From positions 124,001 to 188,000 of the forward strand of contig NZ_WMEX01000001.1 of NCBI RefSeq assembly GCF_009856365.1: 64,000 nucleotides of DNA, read 5' to 3'. A program made the translations under genes and the position numbers. The first letter of the stretch is position 1; every line of letters starts with the position of its first letter. Source of the DNA: Vreelandella halophila. GTDB lineage: Bacteria; Pseudomonadota; Gammaproteobacteria; Pseudomonadales; Oleiphilaceae. The notes under the pieces are model-generated. The model worked only from the letters and a program-made list of their open reading frames with translations, searched no databases and was not told where the DNA came from. This document shows positions 9,045 through 17,129 of this stretch, piece after piece.

Positions 9045-9814
9045 GATCGGAAACGTTGATCCCTGTATGCCATCTGGGTTCCGAGCGTGCTGTTGTCTGG
9101 GGTATATCCTAGAGCCTCGATGTCCTGTTGGTACAGTTCCGACACAATGTTCAGGCTCTCCGGTGAGTAGTACTCAAGGTAGTGATCTGTGCCTGTGGTG
9201 GATGCGTTCCTGCGCTGTAGTGTGAGCGCATTGAGCCTGGGGTGAGGGGCGCTGGCAAGATCCTGGTCGAGTGTTTCGAAGAAGCAGAGGTCGTCCAGCG
9301 GGGTCTGCCAGTGCCGGTTCAGTGAGAGGTAATGGGTCTGCGGTTGAAAGTGCGGGGTGCGATGCATGGTTGCCGGAGTCAGCCAGGAGCGCACGAAGTC
9401 ATCGAAGGAACGGTAACCGCTGAGGTGGTTATCGAAAAATGCTCGGTCTTTTTCGTTGAAGCCGCCGTTACTGAGAAAGTTGTATGCTGAAACCAACCTG
9501 TCCCAGGGGTTGCGGACAACGGTGAACTTGTAGGTGTTCAGGAATACGTTTGGGCTGGAGGCGTGCAGATAGCGCATCACCGGCTCGTGGCCCGGGCCCA
9601 GTGAGTGGTACAGCGCGTGGTTGAGGGCAATACCGGCGCATTTGGGGATATGCACGAATAGCAGCCCGGTCTCGATGGGGCCCTGATAGTTGTATTGTTT
9701 GTTCTTCCGGGTTTTATTGCGCAGTGCTCTTACGCTGCCAGGTCGTGTCGCCAAGTGCCAGAGAGTGGTTGCATAAAGCGAAGCGACGCCTGGCGTGTAG
9801 GGTGTAAGTTGCAT
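9041..9814 (-). CDS. Sulfotransferase-family protein (carbohydrate type)
   Basis: 257 residues. LLFVHIPKCAGIALNHAL near residues 52-69 is the 5'-phosphosulfate loop of PAPS-dependent sulfotransferase family 2, and VVRNPWDRLVSAYNFL near residue 100 is the 3'-phosphate-binding motif. Such enzymes in bacterial glycan loci are expected to add sulfate to a sugar hydroxyl. The gene lies 8 bp after GT25 and overlaps the SDR gene by 4 bp, so it belongs to the operon. A sulfated surface polysaccharide is therefore likely; this is inference, since no PAPS-synthesis gene is seen in the window. Confidence 0.78.
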   Translation of the reverse strand: MQLTPYTPGVASLYATTLWHLATRPGSVRALRNKTRKNKQYNYQGPIETGLLFVHIPKCAGIALNHALYHSLGPGHEPVMRYLHASSPNVFLNTYKFTVVRNPWDRLVSAYNFLSNGGFNEKDRAFFDNHLSGYRSFDDFVRSWLTPATMHRTPHFQPQTHYLSLNRHWQTPLDDLCFFETLDQDLASAPHPRLNALTLQRRNASTTGTDHYLEYYSPESLNIVSELYQQDIEALGYTPDNSTLGTQMAYRDQRFRS

Positions 9815-9822
9815 GGCTGCGC

Positions 9823-10563
9823 TCAGCGTCCGATCAGGAACATGAGATTGGCCCAGACGCGCTGGCAGTTCTGCACCAGGGCATAGCGTTCCCGGCGGAA
9901 CCGGGTTTTGAGGTTGCGTCTGGTCCTGGCTCTTCCCTGGCTGATCATTGAGTCGAATTGTGGATCATTGGTCAGGCAGGGGGGAACAAGCCCATAGCAC
10001 TCGACCCCGTTTCGCCAGAACTGGTCCATGTAAAGGTCCACGGGGAGAATCCACTCAGAGGCGCCGCGAAGGAATTTCCGGGCGCCGGATGGTGTCAGGT
10101 AGTAGCCCGTGGTGCTCATGTGGCCTTTCAGGAACTTCTTCACGTACAGCTCCCCGGCGAGGTGGCGGGGATGGATGCCTTTCCGGACCTTTGATTTATT
10201 CTCGAACAGGCGAAGGCACTCAACATCCCCGGGGAGTTCGGGGATCGCGTTGACGAAAGCCTGGAACCGCTCGGGGTCAATCAGGGCATCGTCCTCAATC
10301 ACCAGGATGGGTTCCTGTGACTCCACACACTCCTGCCAGATGCGGTAGTGACTGGCGAAGCAGCCCAACTGGCCGGGGCTCATGGGCTCGCCTCTCAGCT
10401 TCAGGCGTTTGGGTTCATTGTAGTGATCAAAAAGCGGGTGGTGCCCCTGGCCGCCGTCAACCCCATGGAAGTACTCGAAGGGGTGGCCGATGGCCTCAAG
10501 CTGGCCGGCAATGTTGCGCTGCCGGTCTTTGGCACGCTCCAGGGTGACAATCAGGGTTCTCAT
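9823..10563 (-). CDS. Glycosyltransferase family 25 (LPS-type galactosyltransferase-like)
   Basis: 246 residues. It opens with the GT25 signature TLERAKDRQRNI, followed by FHGVDGG, then GCFASHYRIWQ and the acidic metal/nucleotide motif ILVIEDDALI near residue 93. GT25 enzymes add galactose or related sugars to lipooligosaccharide or capsule in the cytoplasm. The gene overlaps the ligase gene by 4 bp (ATGA), so translation is coupled. Donor and acceptor cannot be read from the sequence. Confidence 0.83.
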   Translation of the reverse strand: MRTLIVTLERAKDRQRNIAGQLEAIGHPFEYFHGVDGGQGHHPLFDHYNEPKRLKLRGEPMSPGQLGCFASHYRIWQECVESQEPILVIEDDALIDPERFQAFVNAIPELPGDVECLRLFENKSKVRKGIHPRHLAGELYVKKFLKGHMSTTGYYLTPSGARKFLRGASEWILPVDLYMDQFWRNGVECYGLVPPCLTNDPQFDSMISQGRARTRRNLKTRFRRERYALVQNCQRVWANLMFLIGR

Positions 10564-11783
10564 GCGGTCTGGCTCCCCGGCTCCTTTTCGGTGACATTGC
10601 CCAGCAGGGTCATGGTGAGGAAGAACAGGAAGATCGTCTCCGGGTGATGAAACGGGACGCTGCTCATGGAGGTGCCCCCGTAGAGGGCCACCAGCGCCAG
10701 GCCGGCCATTAGCGCAGCCGGGAACGCCCGGTTCAGCCAGGTGCTGCGCAGGGCTGCGAGGATGAGCGCTATGAAGAGGGTGACCCCGATCAGGCCTTTC
10801 TTGACCGTGTAGTCGAGGAGCTGGTTATGGAAGTGATCGAGCTGGAAGCGGTGGAGGCGTTCGGAGATCAAACCCTGTTCGTACAGGTTATCTACAATGG
10901 CGTAATGGCCCTCGCCAACGCCAACAATGGGTGACTCGGAGATCACCCTGAATCCCGCCTCCCACATTTCCAGGCGCAGCCCTATGGAAGTGGAGTGTTC
11001 AAGATTCTCTACTTCGTGGAAGGTGCGCTCGACCCTGTCTTCCATCAGCATCCATCCGGTTGGGATCAGGACGATGGAGAGAGCCGCGACGCCCACCAGT
11101 GCCGGCAGCTTCTGGCGTGAGCGAATGACCAGGATAACGGACGCTGCAACCACGATGATGCAAAAGGTTGCGGAAACGCCGCGGGTGCCGGTCATGAAAA
11201 GGGCTGATGCCAGAAGCAGGGCAAGCACCGCGAGGCCGCTCTGGACCCACCGATTACGAGCGCCTGTTGCAATACAGGCAATGACCACAGAGAGGCCACC
11301 CAGGGCCGCTGCGTAGGTGTTGGCATTGATGAACCCGTGAATGCGAGGGACACCCTGCGTGAATTGCCATAGCGAGAGTGTGATCAGCCCTGTGGCGGAT
11401 ACGGCCAGAAGGATAAAGAGGTGTCTTGCGGATAGGCGAAAACCAGCAATCACGGAGATATAAATGGCGGCTGCCAGATACCCCCTCACTTCGGTCCAGC
11501 TGTCTTCCATCCAGAAGAAGATCACGAGCGAATAGGCCATCCAGAGCCAGAATGCCCAGAGAAAGGCCTTATGGCGTTGGAGAATCGTGGTGTCCCTGAA
11601 CCGCCATCCCCGGTTGGCCACAAAAGCCAGCAGCGCAAGGACGACAAGCCCCGGCACGTATTTCACGCCCTCGGGCAGCCACCACATGAGCGTGAAGCAG
11701 TACCAGAGCGGGAGCAGTGTCAGGCCATGGAGAATGGCGGAAAACCAGGTGAAAGGGGGACGTTCGCCCGAAATTGACGACAT
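10560..11783 (-). CDS. O-antigen ligase/polymerase family membrane protein (Wzy_C)
   Basis: 407 residues with about eleven to twelve helices. A conserved MTGTRGV motif comes before helix 7, and the large periplasmic loop holds GVGEGHYAIVDN and LDHFHNQLLDY, whose His residues are typical of the Wzy_C (WaaL/PglL-like) family. It either polymerises the repeat unit or ligates the glycan to lipid A core or protein in the periplasm. The sequence does not separate WaaL from Wzy. It is the first gene of the minus-strand glycan operon; upstream lies the class A repeat array. Confidence 0.8.
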   Translation of the reverse strand: MSSISGERPPFTWFSAILHGLTLLPLWYCFTLMWWLPEGVKYVPGLVVLALLAFVANRGWRFRDTTILQRHKAFLWAFWLWMAYSLVIFFWMEDSWTEVRGYLAAAIYISVIAGFRLSARHLFILLAVSATGLITLSLWQFTQGVPRIHGFINANTYAAALGGLSVVIACIATGARNRWVQSGLAVLALLLASALFMTGTRGVSATFCIIVVAASVILVIRSRQKLPALVGVAALSIVLIPTGWMLMEDRVERTFHEVENLEHSTSIGLRLEMWEAGFRVISESPIVGVGEGHYAIVDNLYEQGLISERLHRFQLDHFHNQLLDYTVKKGLIGVTLFIALILAALRSTWLNRAFPAALMAGLALVALYGGTSMSSVPFHHPETIFLFFLTMTLLGNVTEKEPGSQTA

Positions 11784-11873
11784 GAGGCTGCAGGAGACGT
11801 GATTAGTGGGTGTGGCGCGAGTCTACGGGGCCTTGGTGGGCCTCGCAAGCGTGAGAGACGAGGCTTTGGCCCT

Positions 11874-12092
11874 GTAGGAGCGAGCCTGCTCGCGATTCTT
11901 TTGGGTATCGCTTGCGAGGCAAGCTCCTACGGAACCGTGGATCCTGCATCCCCTGTAGGAGCGAGCCTGCTCGCGATTCTTTGGGGTATCGCTTGCGGGG
12001 CAAGCTCCTACGGAACCGTGGATCCTGCATCCCCTGTAGGAGCGAGCCTGCTCGCGATTCTTTAGGCTATCGCTTGCGAGGCAAGCTCCTAC
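11874..12092. repeat. Tandem array of three class A REP doublets (81-bp period)
   Basis: Units start 81 bp apart (11874, 11955, 12036). Each holds an inverted pair: a GTAGGAGCGAGCCTGCTCGC stem, a short TTCTTTTGGGTA-type spacer, and a TCGCTTGCGAGGCAAGCTCC stem in opposite orientation. The first two units also carry an identical 20-nt linker rich in GGATCC; the third ends at CTCCTAC. The near identity of the copies indicates recent duplication. The array fills the space between the O-antigen ligase gene and ppk2. Confidence 0.9.
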
Positions 12093-12112
12093 AGGGGTGG
12101 GGGAGGGCTGCT

Positions 12113-12913
12113 TCAGGTGTCATCCAGGAGCTGGCGGTAGCGGCTGAGCACCGCTTCGTCCTCTGCCGGGTATTCCGGTGCCAGGTTTTCCAGTGTGTCG
12201 GCCAGGAGGCTGGCGACAATGGCGCGGGCTTCCGGTTTGTTGTCGGCGGGGATGATGTGCCAGGGGGCTTCGGGGATGTGGGTGGCGGCGATGGCGTCTT
12301 CCGCGTAGCCTTGCAGTTCGGCCCGGCGCTGCCAGCCCTCGATATCCGAAGGGTCGAATTTCCAGCGTTTGTGGGGCTTCTCGAGGCGTTTGCGCAGCCG
12401 TTCCCGCTGTTCCTCCTCGGAAAGCTGGAGCCAGCACTTGAGGATGCAGGTGCCTTCCCGCGCCAGGTGCTGCTCGAACTGGCGCAGTGAGGTGTAGCGC
12501 CCCTCCGTATCCCCGGGGCTGGCGTGCCACACCGGCCAGGCCCGCTCGGCGATGACTGCCTCATGGTGGCTGCGGTTGAAGGCCGCCACTTCACCGAACC
12601 CCGGCAGCAGGGGGGTGACCCGCCACAGAAAGTCGTGCCGCGCCTCGCTGCCCGTGGGCCGTGCGAAGGACCAGGCGTGGAAACCGGCCGGGTCCATGTA
12701 GGTGGCCAACGTGCGGATCAGGCTGTCCTTGCCGCTGGCGTCTGTGCCGTGTACCACCAGCAGCAGTGCCTTCTCCCGGTTGGCCCAGAGACGGCGCTGG
12801 TATTCGCCGATGGTCTTCAGGCTGGTGTCCAGATCCGGCAGGGCCTCGGGCTGCTCCGCGCGGCTCGGGTAGTGGCTCAGTTGGGGGTGGTTGGGGTTGA
12901 ACTGCCAGTCCAT
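12113..12913 (-). CDS. ppk2: Polyphosphate kinase 2 family (polyP:nucleotide phosphotransferase)
   Basis: 266 residues of one PPK2 domain. HGTDASGKDSLIR (residues 55-67) is the Walker A loop, FNRSHHE is the lid-proximal motif, and KRWKFDPSDIEGW and WHIIPADNK are family signatures. It moves phosphate between inorganic polyphosphate and nucleoside mono- or diphosphates in the cytoplasm. The single-domain length fits class I or III enzymes; which nucleotide is used cannot be told. The gene stands alone, flanked on both sides by class A REP doublets. Confidence 0.9.
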   Translation of the reverse strand: MDWQFNPNHPQLSHYPSRAEQPEALPDLDTSLKTIGEYQRRLWANREKALLLVVHGTDASGKDSLIRTLATYMDPAGFHAWSFARPTGSEARHDFLWRVTPLLPGFGEVAAFNRSHHEAVIAERAWPVWHASPGDTEGRYTSLRQFEQHLAREGTCILKCWLQLSEEEQRERLRKRLEKPHKRWKFDPSDIEGWQRRAELQGYAEDAIAATHIPEAPWHIIPADNKPEARAIVASLLADTLENLAPEYPAEDEAVLSRYRQLLDDT

Positions 12914-12974
12914 GGGGCCTCGATCGGGTAGAGGAGTTCGTCCCTTCAGCGTAGCCTATTTCCCGGGCACAACT

Positions 12975-13030
12975 GTAGGAGCGAGCCTTGCTCGCGATTT
13001 TTTGGTATCGCTTGCGAGGCAAGCTCCTAC
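12975..13030. repeat. Class A REP doublet upstream of RAYT-1
   Basis: One inverted pair: GTAGGAGCGAGCCTTGCTCG, spacer, and TCGCTTGCGAGGCAAGCTCC, ending at CTCCTAC. It lies between ppk2 and the RAYT gene, 48 bp before the RAYT start codon, the usual place for a RAYT's own repeats. Confidence 0.88.
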
Positions 13031-13077
13031 AGGGGGTGGAATACGTTTTGATTTGAACGGAAATAAGGAGACATCCC

Positions 13078-13539
13078 ATGGATGGGAATACCGCTCCGGC
13101 AGGCCATCGCCTGCGGAAAGGGCGTGTGAGCGAGGCCGGGCGCATCTACCTGGTGACGATGGTGTGCCACGACCGCAGGCCTCTGTTCTCGCACTTCGAC
13201 CACGGCCGCCAGGCCGTTCACAGCCTCCAGGCAACCCATTCCCTCTGCGACACCCTCTGCTTTGTGGTTATGCCGGACCACGTCCACTGGATGCTTCAGC
13301 TGCACGATGGCGTGATGCTTTCCCGTTGCGTCCAGAAGGCCAAATCCCTCACTACCCGTGCGATCAGGGACCGGCATCCCGATCCTGGAGGCGTCTGGCA
13401 GAGCGGTTTCCACGACCGGGCGTTGCGCCGTGATGAGGATGTTCGCGGTGTGGCGCGGTATGTGATTGGTAATCCGTTGCGAGCCGGGTTGGTGGAGCAT
13501 ATCGGGGATTACCCGTTGTGGGATGCGGTGTGGTTGTAA
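13078..13539 (+). CDS. RAYT-1: REP-associated tyrosine transposase
   Basis: 153 residues of the Y1 HUH endonuclease superfamily (TnpA_REP). PDHVHW supplies the His-hydrophobic-His metal motif near residue 65, and VARYVIGNPLRAGLV near residue 127 carries the catalytic tyrosine. It begins with AGHRLRKGRVSEAGRIYLVT and ends in YPLWDAVWL, both shared with the second RAYT at 38.4 kb. An AAGGAG site precedes the ATG. RAYTs nick and join REP-sequence DNA and are thought to spread REP doublets. Class A doublets flank it on both sides and are almost absent elsewhere in the window, so class A is its likely substrate family. Confidence 0.92.
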   Translation: MDGNTAPAGHRLRKGRVSEAGRIYLVTMVCHDRRPLFSHFDHGRQAVHSLQATHSLCDTLCFVVMPDHVHWMLQLHDGVMLSRCVQKAKSLTTRAIRDRHPDPGGVWQSGFHDRALRRDEDVRGVARYVIGNPLRAGLVEHIGDYPLWDAVWL

Positions 13540-13558
13540 CCGTGGCTACCATCGTTCT

Positions 13559-13743
13559 GTAGGAGCGAGCTTGCTCGCGATTGGTCTTTGGTAGCGCGTT
13601 CCCCGTAGGAGCTTGCCTTGCAAGCGATACCCGCAAATCGCGAGCGAGGCTCGCTCCTACAAGGCAATGCAGAAACGCCATTCCGTAGGAGCTTGCTCCG
13701 CAAGCGATACCACAGATCAATCGCGAGCGAGGCTCGCTCCTAC
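13559..13743. repeat. Class A REP cluster downstream of RAYT-1
   Basis: Five stems: one lone GTAGGAGCGAGCTTGCTCGC, then two doublets in which a GTAGGAGCTTGC-type stem precedes an inverted CGAGCGAGGCTCGCTCCTAC stem. The doublets are in the reverse orientation to those left of the gene, so RAYT-1 is bracketed by opposed copies. Confidence 0.88.
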
Positions 13744-13777
13744 AGTGAGGGGGGCAGATTTTCCAGGGTCTGCAGCG

Positions 13778-13798
13778 GTGAAAGGGTCCCCCTTTCAC
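13778..13798. promoter_or_regulatory. Putative activator site 1 for the island's sigma54 regulator
   Basis: A perfect palindrome GTGAAAGGG-TCC-CCCTTTCAC. Its core, GTGAAAG-N7-CTTTCAC, recurs with the same spacing at 36668-36690. Its centre is about 118 bp upstream of the -24 element at 13906, the normal distance for a sigma54 enhancer. The PrpR-type activator encoded at 29580-31442 is the likely ligand (inference). Confidence 0.65.
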
Positions 13799-13905
13799 GA
13801 TGAAATACCCTCCTGAGACACCCCGGCTTCTACGTATTGCTTTCCTTTCATTAACGTCCTTCCAGAACAACGCTTTAACAGCGTCTTTGTTGTTTCCGAA
13901 CGCTC

Positions 13906-13921
13906 TGGCACAGCGCCTGCA
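13906..13921 (+). promoter_or_regulatory. Sigma54 (-24/-12) promoter of the catabolic operon
   Basis: TGGCACAGCGCCTGCA matches the consensus TGGCACG-N4-TTGCW at all positions except two (A for G and C for T), with the GG and GC dinucleotides at the required spacing. Transcription would start near 13933, leaving a leader of about 77 nt before the CoA-transferase gene. Confidence 0.7.
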
Positions 13922-14009
13922 ATAGGTCAGGCAGAGCTGAACCAGAGACTGAACGTGCAGGAGGTGGAGCCTTCTGCGTTCCCGGACAACAACAAGGCGC
14001 TGACCAGCC

Positions 14010-15206
14010 ATGACCAAACCACTCGAAGATGTGCGGATCATTGATCTGACGCACATGCTCTCCGGACCCTACGCCGGCATGCTGCTGGCGGACCTCGGAG
14101 CGGAGTCGATCAAGGTTGAGCCGCTCAAGGGGGAGGGCACCCGCTCGCTGCTTGCCGGTAACCCCAAGTTCTCCCATGGGGGGCAGGGGGCGTACTTCAT
14201 CACCCTCAACCGCAACAAGAAAAGCGTGTGCATCGACCTCAAGAGCGAGGATGGCCTGGCCATCTTCTATGACCTGGTGCGCGATGCGGACGTGGTGCTG
14301 GACAACTTCTCCGCCGGCGTCCCCACCAAGCTGAAGATCGACCACGAGCACCTTTCCGAGATCAACCCGCAGATCATCACCTGCTCGGTCACCGGCTTCG
14401 GCGAGGACGGGCCCAACTACCAGCGCCCGGCCTTCGACCAGGTGGTGCAGGGCATTGGCGGTGGCATGTCGATCACCGGCCATGACGCCGAGCACCCGGC
14501 ACGCGCGGGCATCCCCATCGGCGACCTGGGCGGCGGCATGTTCGCGGTCATGGGCATCCTCTCGGCCCTGCACTCGCGCACCACCCATGGCTACGGCCAG
14601 CACGTGGACATCTCCATGCTCGACTGCCAGGTCAGCATGCTCAACTACATGGCCACCATGTATTTCCTCTCCGGCGAGAACCCCTCGCCCATCGGCAACA
14701 GCCACTTCGTGCACGTGCCCTACGACGCCTTCCGCACCAGTGATGGTTTCGTGATCATCGCGGTGATCTTCGACAGCTTCTGGGACAACCTGGTGGAGCT
14801 GCTCGACATCAACGAACTGCGTGACCCGGAATACCGCACCCAGCCCGGGCGCTTCGCGGACAAGCACCGCATCAACGGCATCCTGACCGAGCTGCTGCGC
14901 ACCGAGTCCACCGCGCACTGGGTGGAGCTGCTCTCCGGCGCCCGCATTCCCTGCGCCCCAGTCAATCGTCTGTCCGATGCGTTGAACGACCCGCAGGTGC
15001 TGTTCCGCAACATGGTGGTGGACATTCCCCAGCCGGACGGCGGCACCGTTCGTGCGCCCGGCAACCCGATCAAGCTCTCTATTGACGAGCCCGACTCCTA
15101 CACACCGCCGCCGCTGCTGGGCCAGCACACCAGTGAGGTGCTGGAGAAGCTGGGCTACAGCGCGGACCGGATCCGTTCACTTCTGGATAAGGGGATCGTT
15201 GGATGA
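14010..15206 (+). CDS. Class III (CaiB/BaiF) CoA-transferase
   Basis: 398 residues. The N-terminus VRIIDLTHMLSGPYAGMLLA and IKVEPLKGEGTR are family signatures, and IPIGDLGGGMFAV places the catalytic aspartate at D172, equivalent to the acyl-forming Asp of formyl-CoA transferase. It moves CoA from a donor such as succinyl-CoA to a carboxylic acid in the cytoplasm. It is the first gene of the plus-strand operon and overlaps the HMG-CoA-lyase-like gene by 4 bp. A CaiB-type transferase coupled to an HMG-lyase-type enzyme is the arrangement of the (R)-citramalate CoA-transferase and (R)-citramalyl-CoA lyase pair known from Chloroflexus. A 2-hydroxy-dicarboxylate substrate is therefore my inference. 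Confidence 0.88.
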   Translation: MTKPLEDVRIIDLTHMLSGPYAGMLLADLGAESIKVEPLKGEGTRSLLAGNPKFSHGGQGAYFITLNRNKKSVCIDLKSEDGLAIFYDLVRDADVVLDNFSAGVPTKLKIDHEHLSEINPQIITCSVTGFGEDGPNYQRPAFDQVVQGIGGGMSITGHDAEHPARAGIPIGDLGGGMFAVMGILSALHSRTTHGYGQHVDISMLDCQVSMLNYMATMYFLSGENPSPIGNSHFVHVPYDAFRTSDGFVIIAVIFDSFWDNLVELLDINELRDPEYRTQPGRFADKHRINGILTELLRTESTAHWVELLSGARIPCAPVNRLSDALNDPQVLFRNMVVDIPQPDGGTVRAPGNPIKLSIDEPDSYTPPPLLGQHTSEVLEKLGYSADRIRSLLDKGIVG

Positions 15207-16147
15207 TGGCAACCGCCGTAAACGATTCAGTCGTCATCAATGAGGTCGGCCCCCGGGACGGCCTCCAGAGCCAGGGCAAGACGCTGACACCAAGGGAACG
15301 CCTGGAGCTGATCCAGCGTCTTGTTAATACAGGGCTGCGTCATGTTGAGGCAGGCAGTTTTGTCTCGCCGAAGGCCGTGCCCCAGATGGCCGGCACGGAT
15401 GAGGTCTTCCACGGTCTGCCCTCAAAGGACCAGGTGCGCTACGCCGCCCTGGTTCCCAACATGAAGGGCTATGAACTGGCCGTGGCCGCCGGGGCGCGCG
15501 TGGTGAACGTGGTGCTCTCGGTCACCGAGACCATGAACTACGAAAACATCCGCCGCACGGTGGATGAATCCGCAGCTGATTTTGAGCGGATCCTTGAGCG
15601 TGCCAGTGCCGAGGGTGTTGCCGGCCAGGCGTATCTGGCCGTGGCGTTTGAGTGCCCCTTCGAGGGGCCGGTAAACCCGGAGGTGGTCCGCCACTACGCC
15701 GAGCGTATGAGTGCGGCCGGCGCGGGGAAAATCATCATTGCGGACACCATCGGTGCCGCCAACCCGACCGGGGTTAAGGCGGTACTTGAGGCGGTCAGCA
15801 GGGTGATCCCCCTCAGCCGGGTTGCCTGCCATTTCCACGACACCCGGGGCCTGGCCCTGGCCAATGTGCTGGCCTCGCTCAACGCGGGCGTGCGCGAGTT
15901 CGATGCCTCCATCGGGGGTCTCGGTGGCTGCCCGTTCTCACCGGGCGCGACCGGCAATGTGGCCACTGAAGATGTCGCCCTGCTTCTGGGGTCCATGGGG
16001 TACGACACAGGTATTGACCCGCAGGCCCTGGTGCCGGTGGTGCGCGCCGTGCAGTCGCTGACCGGCACTGAGCTCGGCGGCAAGAGTTTCCGCTGGCTGT
16101 CACAGCAGTACGACAAACAGCAGGGAGGCGGTAGCAATGGTCGGTAA
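15203..16147 (+). CDS. HMG-CoA lyase family enzyme (HMG-CoA or alkylmalyl-CoA lyase)
   Basis: 314 residues, full length. INEVGPRDGLQSQ contains the catalytic R18/D19, ACHFHDTRGLAL provides the metal-binding His-x-His, and GGCPFSPGATGNVATED carries the active-site loop cysteine. The family cleaves 3-hydroxy-acyl-CoAs to acetyl-CoA and a keto acid; members act on HMG-CoA in leucine breakdown or on (R)-citramalyl-CoA. No other leucine-degradation genes (such as liuA-D) are present, and the upstream partner is a CoA-transferase, so a catabolic role on an alkylmalyl-CoA is plausible. It overlaps the next gene by 11 bp. Confidence 0.88.
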   Translation: MMATAVNDSVVINEVGPRDGLQSQGKTLTPRERLELIQRLVNTGLRHVEAGSFVSPKAVPQMAGTDEVFHGLPSKDQVRYAALVPNMKGYELAVAAGARVVNVVLSVTETMNYENIRRTVDESAADFERILERASAEGVAGQAYLAVAFECPFEGPVNPEVVRHYAERMSAAGAGKIIIADTIGAANPTGVKAVLEAVSRVIPLSRVACHFHDTRGLALANVLASLNAGVREFDASIGGLGGCPFSPGATGNVATEDVALLLGSMGYDTGIDPQALVPVVRAVQSLTGTELGGKSFRWLSQQYDKQQGGGSNGR

Positions 16148-17129
16148 AGTGCTTGGATTTGCAGCCCAGCTGGCCCCGTGGGCCGTTGTGGCCAGCCTCG
16201 GTTACGCCGCGGCCTTCATCCACCCGACGGTGGAGCCGCTGCCCCTGCCCCAGCCGCTCACCGAGCCGCGGGACATCTTCTACGACGTGGCCAGCGCCAA
16301 TGGCGAACGCTTCTGGTTCGTGGGCAACGCCGGCACCGTGCTGGAGGGCACCCGCGAGCCGCAGGGCTGGGAGCGCCACACCATGCCCGAGGCCATCAAC
16401 CTCCAGGGCGTGGCCGTGACCCCTGAGGGCACCGTGGTGGCCGTGGGGAACGAAGGCGCGGTCTTCATCCGCCGGGCGGGTGAGTCGGCATGGACATCCC
16501 AGTGCCTGCCGGTGTCCGAACGCGCCGGGAAGATGGTGGACGCGGCCTGGCTCAAGGGTGAGCTGTGGGTCGTGGGCGAGATGGGCGCGATCTTCCGCAG
16601 CGACGATGGCGGCCGCAGCTGGCAGTCACTGGGCCTGGATGAGGACATCGGGCTCAACGACATCAATGCCGCGCCTGACGGCACCCTCTGGATCACGGCC
16701 GAGTTCGGGGAGCTGATCCACTCGCAGGACAACGGCCAGAGCTGGCAGACCCGGACCTTCGGTTCCGAAAGCCTGCGCTCGGTCGACTTCACCCAGAACG
16801 GCGCCGGCGTGGTGGTCGGCAACAACGGCACCATGCTGTACCGCGCCGGCTCTGACAGTGACTGGCGCGAGCTTGACCCAGTGACTTCCGAGCATCTGTA
16901 CGACGTGGGCTTTGACGGCAAGCGCTGGCTGGCCGTCGGTAACTCCGGCGCCCTGGTCACCTCCACCGACGGGCAGCAGTGGCAGAGCCGCGAGCCCGAG
17001 AACTTTGGCAGCGGCTACCACACCCGCCTCCAGACCACTGAACGCGGCACCGTGATCGCCGGCCAGACCATTGGCCTGCTGCGGGCCTCCGACTGGAACA
17101 CCTGGCCGGTAGCAGAGGAGAACCAATGA
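16137..17129 (+). CDS. YCF48/BNR-repeat beta-propeller protein, membrane-anchored
   Basis: 330 residues: one N-terminal hydrophobic segment (about residues 8-26, no clear cleavage site) followed by about six propeller blades. Blades show repeated GNxGxV/GExGxI turns and Asp-box-like sequences such as SDDGGRSWQS and SQDNGQSWQT. The fold is that of YCF48-like assembly factors. In many proteobacteria such a protein is encoded beside an MMPL/RND pump and DUF1302/DUF1329 proteins, as here, and the four probably work in one envelope process. Periplasmic location is inferred. It overlaps both neighbours. Confidence 0.75.
   Translation: MVGKVLGFAAQLAPWAVVASLGYAAAFIHPTVEPLPLPQPLTEPRDIFYDVASANGERFWFVGNAGTVLEGTREPQGWERHTMPEAINLQGVAVTPEGTVVAVGNEGAVFIRRAGESAWTSQCLPVSERAGKMVDAAWLKGELWVVGEMGAIFRSDDGGRSWQSLGLDEDIGLNDINAAPDGTLWITAEFGELIHSQDNGQSWQTRTFGSESLRSVDFTQNGAGVVVGNNGTMLYRAGSDSDWRELDPVTSEHLYDVGFDGKRWLAVGNSGALVTSTDGQQWQSREPENFGSGYHTRLQTTERGTVIAGQTIGLLRASDWNTWPVAEENQ

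Noticed and set aside
11874-12092. Possible CRISPR array
   Set aside because: The 81-bp units include their spacers, which are identical, and each repeat is an inverted REP pair. There are no unique spacers or cas genes.
13875-15128. Antisense frame of 417 codons opposite the CoA-transferase
   Set aside because: It overlaps the sigma54 promoter and a gene with clear active-site motifs; no recognisable domain.
14010-16147. Reading the CoA-transferase and HMG-lyase pair as leucine degradation
   Set aside because: No isovaleryl-CoA dehydrogenase, methylcrotonyl-CoA carboxylase or methylglutaconyl hydratase is present; kept only as an alternative.
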